A stretch of DNA of 9,519 nt, from the NCBI GenBank assembly GCA_030642025.1, contig DAOWOO010000026.1, positions 1-9,519 on the forward strand, read 5' to 3'. Under the pieces are notes generated by a model, which made no database searches, had not been told where the DNA came from, and saw nothing but the letters and a program-made list of their open reading frames with translations. The position numbers were made by a program, and so were the translations under genes. Shown piece by piece: positions 1 to 6,757 of this stretch (positions are counted from its first letter, which is position 1; each line of letters begins with the position of its first letter). Source of the DNA: Candidatus Zixiibacteriota bacterium. GTDB taxonomy: Bacteria > Zixibacteria > MSB-5A5 > GN15 > PGXB01.

Positions 1-1
1 G

Positions 2-1447
2 GGCGAGGCGGCCGGGACAAAACCGGTCGGCCGAGCATATTTGCCGAGCGCGTCGTATGCCGAGATGCTCCACTGGGCGCTTCCGCCTCGGGCGTATGTC
101 GAATACGAGGATCTGGAGAAGTGGCTCAAGGAAAATGACCGTCTGGAGCAATATGGCCGTTTCATAAGGGGAAGTCATTGGCGCGGTTTCCTGGCCAAAT
201 ACGATGAAGCCAACCTGATGCATAAGAGAATGCTGGCCGTATCGCAAGAACTGGAAGAGTACGAGAGAGAATACCCCGAAGACACCGATACGATTGAAAA
301 GGCCAGCCGACATCTGTATGCGGGGCAGTGCAATTGCCCATACTGGCACGGGGTTTTCGGCGGACTATACCTGCCTCATCTGCGTCAGGCCATATATGAA
401 AATCTTATAAAGGCCGAGAAATTGCTGGTGAAAGACACCGATCAGGTGCTGAAAGTCTCGACTGATTTTGACTGTGACGGTAACGATGAAATCGTGGTCA
501 ATACCGATAAGTTTAAGGCAATCTTTGCCCCGTCGGCGGGCGGTATGCTGATTGAGTTGGACAGCCTTGAGGCCGGTTTCAACCTGACCGATACCCTGCG
601 CCGCCGCCGTGAGGGATATCACCATAAATTAGCCGAGGCACAGTATGTCGGAGATGTGAAAGATGAAGAGAAAAAAGAAACGGAAACCGATGGTACCGCC
701 TCGATTCATGATATTGTCTGGACCAAGGAGAAGGATTTAGACAAACTCGTTGTCGATGACTGGTATTCACGGCGCTGTTTTATAGATCATTTCTTCAATT
801 GGGAAACCGACTTGGAGCGGTTCAAAGCGGGTCAGCTTGGCGATGAGGGTGATTTTGTGCTGGAACCGTATGAGGTGACACACAATGAAAGGAGATCGGT
901 GGTAACGTTGAGACGTTACGGGCATATCTGGCGGCCTGACGGTCCGAAATGTTTGACTCTGCAGAAGGAATTCCATTTCAGTCCGGGCTCCGAGGTAATC
1001 TCGGTCAATTATCATATTATGGCCGAGGATGAGGGTATTCCCAATGTCAGGCTGGCGATTGAAAACAATTACAATTTCCAGGCCGGACACGCCGATGATC
1101 GTTATGTCCTGTTCGACAGTATCCGCAAAGAGGAAGGTTTCCTTGATTCGGTGGCTTCGCAGAACGCCTGCAATTCCCTGATCATCCGCGATGACTGGAG
1201 AAACCTGGCGGTAGCGCTGGCCTTCGATAAGAGTCCCGATGTCTGGCAGGCGCCGATATATACCATTTCGCTGTCCGAAGGCGGTTTTGAAAAGGTGTAC
1301 CAAGGAACTTCAATAGTCTCGGTCTTTACGGTCGATTTGAAAAAAGGGGTACCGTTTGAGACAACGATACTGCTTTTTGCCGGTAAACCTGATAATATGC
1401 CGCCGCGCTTTTTTCGTCAATGCTCACAGGTAATGGCGGGGGTGTGA
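2..1447 (+). CDS. GH57 4-alpha-glucanotransferase / alpha-amylase, 5'-truncated (C-terminal part)
   Basis: The reading frame is open from base 2 and continues into the window edge, so the true start lies upstream; the TTG at 41 is an internal leucine in a family-typical stretch (GRAYLPSASYAEMLHWALP). Glycoside hydrolase family 57 enzymes of this type disproportionate or hydrolyse alpha-1,4-glucans such as starch, maltodextrin or glycogen. About 481 residues remain of a family usually near 650-700. The N-terminal part of the (beta/alpha)7 barrel, with the nucleophile Glu and acid/base Asp, is therefore outside the window. What remains is the end of the barrel and helical middle region, with the family-typical block CNCPYWHGVFGGLYLP around 329-376, then the long beta-rich C-terminal domain (DUF1926 type, about 485-1440) with the typical start NTDKFKAIFAPSAGG. 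No signal peptide can be judged. It converges on the SGNH hydrolase gene with a 27-bp gap. Transferase versus amylase activity cannot be settled from this part. Confidence 0.88.
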   Translation, partial: GEAAGTKPVGRAYLPSASYAEMLHWALPPRAYVEYEDLEKWLKENDRLEQYGRFIRGSHWRGFLAKYDEANLMHKRMLAVSQELEEYEREYPEDTDTIEKASRHLYAGQCNCPYWHGVFGGLYLPHLRQAIYENLIKAEKLLVKDTDQVLKVSTDFDCDGNDEIVVNTDKFKAIFAPSAGGMLIELDSLEAGFNLTDTLRRRREGYHHKLAEAQYVGDVKDEEKKETETDGTASIHDIVWTKEKDLDKLVVDDWYSRRCFIDHFFNWETDLERFKAGQLGDEGDFVLEPYEVTHNERRSVVTLRRYGHIWRPDGPKCLTLQKEFHFSPGSEVISVNYHIMAEDEGIPNVRLAIENNYNFQAGHADDRYVLFDSIRKEEGFLDSVASQNACNSLIIRDDWRNLAVALAFDKSPDVWQAPIYTISLSEGGFEKVYQGTSIVSVFTVDLKKGVPFETTILLFAGKPDNMPPRFFRQCSQVMAGV

Positions 1448-1474
1448 GCGGTACAGCAGGTATTATCTAATATT

Positions 1475-2956
1475 TTATTGTTTTTTAATGATATTATATA
1501 GGGCGTCGGCGATAAGCCGGTGCCCTTTTTCACTCGGGTGGCAGTGATCGATAAACAGCTTTTCTCCGCCGTTCTTTTTGAAAATTTCAGGCAGGTTAAT
1601 GATGGTGACGCCGTCATAATCTGTTAAGTAGTCGATTTGTTGCAGATAGGAGTTCTTTATTCTCAAGGAGAAATAATCGGCCTGAAGGGCCGAATCAAGA
1701 TATATTCCGGCGATATCAGTACTGCCTGCGGTTAGAAGATTAATTCCGATATTGTATAAAAACGGTGTTCCGGCGGCGGTAAAAGCGTCTGATTCTTTTA
1801 AAGCATGTTCGGCGAGATATTGTTCGCGGGCCGCTTTCAGGAACAAATCGGCTTTGATGTTCTGATTATTTTGCCAGAATGATACACCCAGGTTGTTCAA
1901 TATCACCGGGTCGGCGCTGTTATTCTCAAGCAGTTTCGAGTAATATTCGACCGCCTGTGCGGGAGAAAGAGAATCATTATATGCCGAATGGTACACTTCG
2001 CGGGTGAAAATATCCCCCTCACCGTAGATATCTTTGAAACGACGTTCGTCCAGACAATATTTAATTTTACGGCTCAGGAGATGGGTCAATGCTTCAGGGA
2101 AAATCAACTCTCCGGTTTTTCCTGCCAGATGTGTAGAGAGCTTGAACTGCAACCCGGCCGGCCATAGATATGGCACCGGCGGTTTTAGAATAATGAGGCG
2201 GCATTCATGACTTTTGCAGGCATCGGCGATTTTTTTAAGGTTCTCGCCATATCGTTCCGGTGAGACTCTGACCCTGAGTGCGGTAATGTCGCTGTTATCG
2301 GTATTTGACGCCGGAACCAGCAGATTTTTCATTATTCTGTAAAGTGCGAAATGGCCTAAAAAGCGTCTTAATGATTTCAGACTCTGGCTTTCAAGAAGTT
2401 CCCGGTCGGCGTATATACCGGAGATAGAGGCGTCGTTATTACCGCAGTACAGAATAACCAGATCGGGATTATATGATAACCCCTCCAGTTCAAAATACCG
2501 AGCGATCTGTTCGCTGGTATATCCCGATACAGCGGCGTTTACCAGCTCAACATTTTTCAGCCCGATATAATCCTGCTCCAGCCGGGCGCGCAGTTGTTCA
2601 CCGAATGCCTGCGATCTGCGGTGAAGCCCCAGACCCACCGGCGATGAGTCGCCCAGGAGGAGGATACGATATGTCAGTGAGTTTTTTTTCTTTGAAATCT
2701 CATCGCCGAGGGTGCGGCTGGAGTTGGTTTTAATCAGTCGGTTATCAAGATTGGGTTTGTAACGCCATAGTAGATCGGGATCGCTTTCGTGCCAGTCGAG
2801 GGCCGAGCCGAAAAATTCGGTCTGCCAGCCCTTTTTTATCTCAATGGTGTCATCGGGGGCAAATATATACTCGCCCAGCCGGGCCGCTGATTCCAGGACC
2901 GCCAGTAAAACCACCAGGCTTATTATGGCCAGCAGAAAGTTCTTTTTCATCGTCAT
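1475..2956 (-). CDS. Membrane-anchored SGNH/GDSL-family hydrolase with TPR-like insertion
   Basis: This 493-residue protein has an N-terminal hydrophobic segment (about residues 7-22, after Lys4-Lys5) that looks like an uncleaved signal anchor, placing the rest outside the cytoplasmic membrane. SGNH-fold blocks are visible: ILLLGDSSPVGLG (nucleophile Ser104 in block I), NAAVSGYTS (Gly145, block II), YCGNNDAS (Asn174, block III) and FIDHCHPSEKGH (Asp470/His473, block V). Between blocks III and V lies an insertion with a TPR-like stretch (about 335-385, including DPVILNNLGVSFWQNNQN) and a second helical pair (about 398-430). SGNH enzymes act as esterases or deacetylases on lipids, glycans or exopolysaccharides; the substrate here is unknown. 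Starts at 2956 (ATG) and 2950 (ATG) are both possible. Neither has a strong Shine-Dalgarno sequence; the best is GGAAG about 15 bases upstream of 2956. It is transcribed divergently from the sirtuin operon. Confidence 0.82.
   Translation of the reverse strand: MTMKKNFLLAIISLVVLLAVLESAARLGEYIFAPDDTIEIKKGWQTEFFGSALDWHESDPDLLWRYKPNLDNRLIKTNSSRTLGDEISKKKNSLTYRILLLGDSSPVGLGLHRRSQAFGEQLRARLEQDYIGLKNVELVNAAVSGYTSEQIARYFELEGLSYNPDLVILYCGNNDASISGIYADRELLESQSLKSLRRFLGHFALYRIMKNLLVPASNTDNSDITALRVRVSPERYGENLKKIADACKSHECRLIILKPPVPYLWPAGLQFKLSTHLAGKTGELIFPEALTHLLSRKIKYCLDERRFKDIYGEGDIFTREVYHSAYNDSLSPAQAVEYYSKLLENNSADPVILNNLGVSFWQNNQNIKADLFLKAAREQYLAEHALKESDAFTAAGTPFLYNIGINLLTAGSTDIAGIYLDSALQADYFSLRIKNSYLQQIDYLTDYDGVTIINLPEIFKKNGGEKLFIDHCHPSEKGHRLIADALYNIIKKQ
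1501..1530 (+). terminator. Rho-independent terminator for the GH57 gene, inside the convergent gene
   Basis: GGGCGTCGGC (1501-1510) pairs with GCCGGTGCCC (1516-1525). This gives a 10-bp stem in which eight pairs are Watson-Crick and two are central G-U wobbles. The loop is GATAA, and the stem is followed directly by five T (1526-1530). The T tract follows only on the + strand, so it should stop transcripts coming from the GH57 gene, which ends at 1447. The 27-bp gap itself has no hairpin. The same bases encode the final helix after the catalytic His motif of the minus-strand hydrolase. Confidence 0.72.
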
Positions 2957-3031
2957 TAATATAGAAGTTTACTTCCGGAGAATATAAATAACTGTTTCCC
3001 GATTGAGGGAAATTTTATATGTTTAATATAT
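2957..3031. promoter_or_regulatory. Divergent promoter region with small inverted repeat
   Basis: This 75-bp AT-rich gap separates the start codons of the minus-strand hydrolase and the plus-strand sirtuin operon, so both promoters should lie in or near it. It contains a perfect inverted repeat, TTTCCC (2995-3000) and GGGAAA (3007-3012), around the loop GATTGA. Possible -10 hexamers are TTATAT (3015-3020, plus strand) and TATAAA (3019-3014, minus strand), but no convincing -35 accompanies them. The repeat could be an operator or a 5'-UTR hairpin. Only the location is well supported. Confidence 0.35.
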
Positions 3032-3766
3032 ATGCTTGATTTACCTGATGATTTCGTAAAAGTGTTGAAATCAGCCACGCGAGTGGCGGTATTAACCGGT
3101 GCCGGTATTTCCGCCGAATCGGGCGTGCCTACCTTCCGCGGTGAGGAAGGGTTATGGAAAAAATTCCGTGCCGAGGAACTGGCGACGGTCGAGGCTTTTA
3201 TCACCAACCCGGAACTGGTCTGGGAGTGGTATCTCTGGCGGCGGCAATTGATGGCCGATGTTAAACCGAATCCGGGTCATTATGCGCTGGTCGAAATGGA
3301 AGAGTATTACGATAATTTTACGCTGATCACGCAGAATGTCGATGGTTTGCATCGCCGGGCCGGATCGAAAAATATACTCGAACTTCATGGCAATATCGAG
3401 TTGAATAAGTGTTTCAATTGCGGTCGGCCGTTTGTCGGCGAAGTCAATATTAATGCGGGGGCTATGCCTGTCTGCGATTGCGGCGGCAAGATTCGTCCTG
3501 ATGTTGTCTGGTTCGGGGAGATGCTTCCCGAGCGGGCGATAAACGGCGCTTTTGAGGCCTCGACCGGCGCCGAACTGTTCTTTTCAGTAGGCACCTCGGC
3601 GCTGGTGCATCCGGCCGCTTCAATGCCGGTAACGGCTAAACAGAACGGGGCGTACCTGATAGAAATCAATCTTGAACCGACTCCGCTTACCGATTACTGC
3701 GACTTTTACATTCACGGTAAGTCGGGTGAGATATTGCCGCAGATTATCGAGAGGCTCACAAAGTGA
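3032..3766 (+). CDS. cobB: NAD-dependent protein deacylase, sirtuin family (CobB/SIRT5-like class III)
   Basis: Sirtuins remove acyl groups from lysine side chains, using NAD+ and releasing nicotinamide and O-acyl-ADP-ribose, in the cytoplasm. The 244-residue length is normal. The NAD-binding motif GAGISAESGVPTFRG is at residues 23-37, TQNVDGLH at 100-107 with Asn102 and Asp104, and the catalytic His119 in LHGN. The zinc knuckle uses Cys127, Cys130, Cys148 and Cys150, with a C-x-C second pair. RPDVVWFGEMLP follows at 155-166. Tyr67 and Arg70 in WEWYLWRR match the Tyr/Arg pair that lets SIRT5 and E. coli CobB bind succinyl- or malonyl-lysine, so desuccinylase/demalonylase activity is plausible. 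The ATG at 3032 puts the Rossmann motif where expected. There is no Shine-Dalgarno sequence at normal spacing (GAGGGA is about 21 bases upstream), so initiation may be SD-independent or on a very short leader. It is the first gene of the operon. Confidence 0.93.
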   Translation: MLDLPDDFVKVLKSATRVAVLTGAGISAESGVPTFRGEEGLWKKFRAEELATVEAFITNPELVWEWYLWRRQLMADVKPNPGHYALVEMEEYYDNFTLITQNVDGLHRRAGSKNILELHGNIELNKCFNCGRPFVGEVNINAGAMPVCDCGGKIRPDVVWFGEMLPERAINGAFEASTGAELFFSVGTSALVHPAASMPVTAKQNGAYLIEINLEPTPLTDYCDFYIHGKSGEILPQIIERLTK

Positions 3767-4677
3767 AGCATCGATCGCCCGATGAAATTATTGAAATCGG
3801 CGACCGGCTGTTTGAGTCCATGACGGAATGTCGGCTCTGCCCGATGGATTGCCGGGTCAACCGCCATGCGGGTGAACTCGGCTGTTGTAAGAGCCTTGCG
3901 GAATTGCGTGTTTCCAGCGCCAATCTGCATTTTGGCGAGGAACCGCCGCTTTCCGGCGGAGGCGGTTCCGGGACGGTATTTTTATCCGGATGTTCAATGT
4001 CGTGCCTGTACTGCCAGAATTATCCTATTTCGCAATTAAATACCGGGTCGACGTTTTCTATTCGGGAATTGAAAAGCGCCATGCTCAACCTTCAAAGCCG
4101 GGGCGCGGAAAATATAAATTTCGTGACACCGGACCATATGCTTCCGATGATTCTCCAGGCGCTGGGTATGGCCATAAAAGACGGCCTGAGCCTGCCGATT
4201 GTCTATAACTGCTCCGGTTATCAAAAGCTTGAAATTCTAAGGCTTCTTGAGGGTATAATTGATATATACCTGGTTGATATGCGATACAACGACAATACCG
4301 TCGCCAAAAAGTATTCTGGCTGTGAAAACTATGTTGAAACCAGCCGGGCGGCAGTGAAAGAGATGCACCGGCAGGTGGGGAATCTGAAAACCGGAGATAA
4401 GGATTTGGCTCAATTGGGAGTAATTGTTCGGCACCTGGTGCTTCCGGGAAACCTGTCGGGATCAGCCGGTGTTTTCAGGTTTCTGGCTGAGGAAGTTTCA
4501 CGGGAGATTTTCGTATCGCTTATGAGTCAGTACTTCCCCGCTTATAAGGCGGTTGATAATGGCCTGATCGGGCGGCGGATTACCTGCAATGAGTTCGGTG
4601 CGGCCCGCGATTCTTTCTGTGAGGCGGGCCTGAAAAATGGTTATATTCAGGATATTGATTATGAACCGGCGATTTAG
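3763..4677 (+). CDS. Radical SAM protein, COG1313 / PflX family (pyruvate formate-lyase activase-like)
   Basis: This 304-residue protein carries the radical SAM signature C-x3-C-x2-C (Cys77, Cys81, Cys84 in GCSMSCLYCQN), which binds a 4Fe-4S cluster that cleaves S-adenosylmethionine. It also has an N-terminal cysteine set, Cys23, Cys26, Cys30 and Cys41/42 in CRLCPMDCRVNRHAGELGCC, a hallmark of COG1313 that probably holds a zinc or extra Fe-S site. The Gly-rich GGGGSGTVFLSGC precedes the cluster, and the C-terminal PAYKA...RRIT pattern is also typical of the family. COG1313 proteins resemble activators of glycyl radical enzymes, but their substrate is not established, and no glycyl radical enzyme is encoded in the window. 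The GTG start at 3763 overlaps the sirtuin stop by 4 bp (GTGA) and is preceded by AGAGG at 3750-3754, a good ribosome binding site. The family call is firm; the biochemical role is unknown. Confidence 0.86.
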   Translation: MKHRSPDEIIEIGDRLFESMTECRLCPMDCRVNRHAGELGCCKSLAELRVSSANLHFGEEPPLSGGGGSGTVFLSGCSMSCLYCQNYPISQLNTGSTFSIRELKSAMLNLQSRGAENINFVTPDHMLPMILQALGMAIKDGLSLPIVYNCSGYQKLEILRLLEGIIDIYLVDMRYNDNTVAKKYSGCENYVETSRAAVKEMHRQVGNLKTGDKDLAQLGVIVRHLVLPGNLSGSAGVFRFLAEEVSREIFVSLMSQYFPAYKAVDNGLIGRRITCNEFGAARDSFCEAGLKNGYIQDIDYEPAI

Positions 4678-6757
4678 ATTTGTTATCCTCCTGCTGATAA
4701 TTACCTGCGGCTTGGGGTGCGTTTATTTCAACACATTCTATTACGCCCGCAAACATTTCAACGAGGCCGAATCCAAGCGAAAGAACCTCGCCCGTGGCAG
4801 TTCCACGAGAAGTCTGTCGGGATTCTACAGCAAGGCCGCCGATAAGGCTGAGAAGGTTCTGGAGAAATGGCCTGATTCCAAGTGGGCCGATGATGCTTTG
4901 TATGTCTGTGGCGTTTCCTACTTCTACATGGAGAAATTCGACCAGTCCGAAAAGCGGTTCAGGGAATTAATCGCCAATTATCCCGAGTCGGAATATATCA
5001 GGGAAAGCCGTGTTTATCTGGCGCAGACCAAGCTCAAGCTCAAGGATATCGATGAGGCGATGGCCCTGTTCGAGGAACTGTATTATGGGGATGAAAAGAA
5101 GGATGTGAAAATGCGGGCGGCCATGGCGCTTGGCGATTACTATTTTCAGGAAAAAGATTATAAAAATGCCGAGGTTTATTTCCAGACGCTTGTAGACTCT
5201 CTTGGCGATGATGAAACAAAACAAAGCGCCCAGATGTCTATTGCCGACGGTCAGTTTAGCCAATTCAATTACATCCGCGCTCTTGAGGCCTACCGGGCGG
5301 TTCTGGATATGGACCCGGAGAAGGATATCAAATACATGGCGGTTTTCCATATAGGCGAATGCCGGTATTTTCTTGGAGATATTGAGGGCGGACTCGAAGA
5401 TTTCCAGAGGCTGGCCGACGATGAAATCTTTTACGATTCGCTGGCGGCGGTGAAGCTGATGATTGCCCTAGGTCATGAAATGGACGGCGACCTGGAACTG
5501 GCCGAGGAAGTCTATGAAAAGATTATAGAGGAAAGCGCCAGCCGTGGTTACCACGCAACCATGGCTAATTTCAATCTTGGATTGATATATCAGTATGATT
5601 ATGAGGATTTCAAGAAAGCCAAGGAGTACTATGACAAGGCCAAAAGCGGCGGGGCCAGAAGCGATGTTTACCAGGACGCGCTGCAGAGGTCATCGGATAT
5701 CGGCAAACTGGAATTATATTACCAGAAACAGGTTTTTGATTCCACCGCCACTCGGGAGGATTTTGAAAATGCCGCCCTCACTCAATATCTTTTGGCCGAA
5801 TTGTATCTGATCCAGTTGGCCAAGCCTGATTCGGCGATGCAGGAGCTCGACTATATAATGGAAAGTTTCCCCGAGACGGATATAGCTCCCAAGTCCCTGA
5901 TTTCGATGGCTATCATACAAAGGGATTACTATGACGACACGCTGGCCTTCGATACCGCTTTACGGGCGGTCCTTCGCAAATACCCGCGGTCGGATTACAT
6001 ACCCGACGCCATTGATCTTCTGGGGCTGGCCGGCACCGCTGCCGATACCGGCTATGCCGAAAAATATTATGAGCAGGCCGAGCGGTTCTTTTTAGATACG
6101 GTCATCCTTGATTCGGCCCGACACTATCTTCGGGAAATCATAGACAGCTTCCCGAGGTCTTCGCTGAATATGCAGGCGCGGTATACCAATTTATGGCTTA
6201 CGGAAATGTACGACAATCCCGGTGATTCGTCGGTATATTATGCGTATGTTGATTTTCTTGATTCTTTCCCGACCGGTTTCTACGTCGATCTGGTGGAACA
6301 GAAGCTGAGGGCAAAAACTCCGAAGCGGCCTGTTTATGCGGATGTCGAAGAGGATACTCCGGCCGACGATATCGCCGCCGATTCAACCGAGGCCGATACC
6401 AGTACCACTCCGGGGCGGGCTTTAACTCCAGAGGAACGGTATTATATCGGGCCGGAGGGCGCCCGGATACCAAAAGTCAAGGAAGATCCGATGAAAGTTG
6501 ATAAGGAGTTCCGGTATCCAACGGCGGCGTACTATCTCAATTTCGCAGGACACTTTTACTTCCAGGTGAAAATTGACGCTTTCGGCGATGTTACCGAAAC
6601 GAAGTTGATGAACCCGTCCCCCTCGGAGGAACTCAATCAGGAAGCATATGAAACGGTGACTGTCTCGCATTTCAATACGGCCTGGATTCCACCGGAGTTG
6701 TTTGATACCTGGTTTGTATATAAATTCTATGTAAAACCGCCGGATGTTCTGAAATGA
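4661..6757 (+). CDS. TPR-repeat envelope lipoprotein with TonB-like C-terminal domain
   Basis: The ATG at 4661 is chosen over the in-frame ATG at 4637 because AGGA at 4649-4652 is well spaced and the signal sequence then begins MNRRFRF. It gives 698 residues. An N-terminal hydrophobic segment (about 8-19) ends in CGLGC, so Cys20 is a likely lipidation site, although Gly at -3 is not the standard lipobox residue. From about 55 to 550 the protein is a chain of helical repeats of TPR type (for example DDALYVCGVSYFYMEKFDQS, RAAMALGDYYFQEKDYKNAE and ANFNLGLIYQYDYEDFKKAK), resembling BamD/YbgF-like periplasmic scaffolds. A Thr/Asp/Glu-rich linker (about 553-590) follows. The last 90 residues (about 605-693; GHFYFQVKIDAFGDVTETKL, then a conserved-type Ala and a terminal beta strand) look like a TonB C-terminal domain. 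A role in outer-membrane assembly or protein contacts is inferred. The gene overlaps the radical SAM gene by 17 bp and pyrK by 4 bp. Confidence 0.8.
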   Translation: MNRRFRFVILLLIITCGLGCVYFNTFYYARKHFNEAESKRKNLARGSSTRSLSGFYSKAADKAEKVLEKWPDSKWADDALYVCGVSYFYMEKFDQSEKRFRELIANYPESEYIRESRVYLAQTKLKLKDIDEAMALFEELYYGDEKKDVKMRAAMALGDYYFQEKDYKNAEVYFQTLVDSLGDDETKQSAQMSIADGQFSQFNYIRALEAYRAVLDMDPEKDIKYMAVFHIGECRYFLGDIEGGLEDFQRLADDEIFYDSLAAVKLMIALGHEMDGDLELAEEVYEKIIEESASRGYHATMANFNLGLIYQYDYEDFKKAKEYYDKAKSGGARSDVYQDALQRSSDIGKLELYYQKQVFDSTATREDFENAALTQYLLAELYLIQLAKPDSAMQELDYIMESFPETDIAPKSLISMAIIQRDYYDDTLAFDTALRAVLRKYPRSDYIPDAIDLLGLAGTAADTGYAEKYYEQAERFFLDTVILDSARHYLREIIDSFPRSSLNMQARYTNLWLTEMYDNPGDSSVYYAYVDFLDSFPTGFYVDLVEQKLRAKTPKRPVYADVEEDTPADDIAADSTEADTSTTPGRALTPEERYYIGPEGARIPKVKEDPMKVDKEFRYPTAAYYLNFAGHFYFQVKIDAFGDVTETKLMNPSPSEELNQEAYETVTVSHFNTAWIPPELFDTWFVYKFYVKPPDVLK

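Noticed and set aside
41..43. TTG at 41 as the start of the GH57 gene
   Set aside because: The frame is open upstream to base 2 and encodes conserved family residues (GRAYLP), so the gene enters from outside the window.
767..1303. Long minus-strand open frame opposite the GH57 gene
   Set aside because: Its protein resembles no family, and it lies fully antisense to a clear domain.
3939..3969. Inverted repeat GGAACCGCC / GGCGGTTCC in the radical SAM gene
   Set aside because: It arises from Pro-Pro and Gly-rich codons of a conserved motif (PPLSGGGGSG) and has no T tract; protein constraint explains it.
4637..4639. In-frame ATG as start of the TPR lipoprotein
   Set aside because: It has no ribosome binding site and puts a hydrophobic stretch before the basic signal-peptide start; the ATG at 4661 has AGGA at good spacing.
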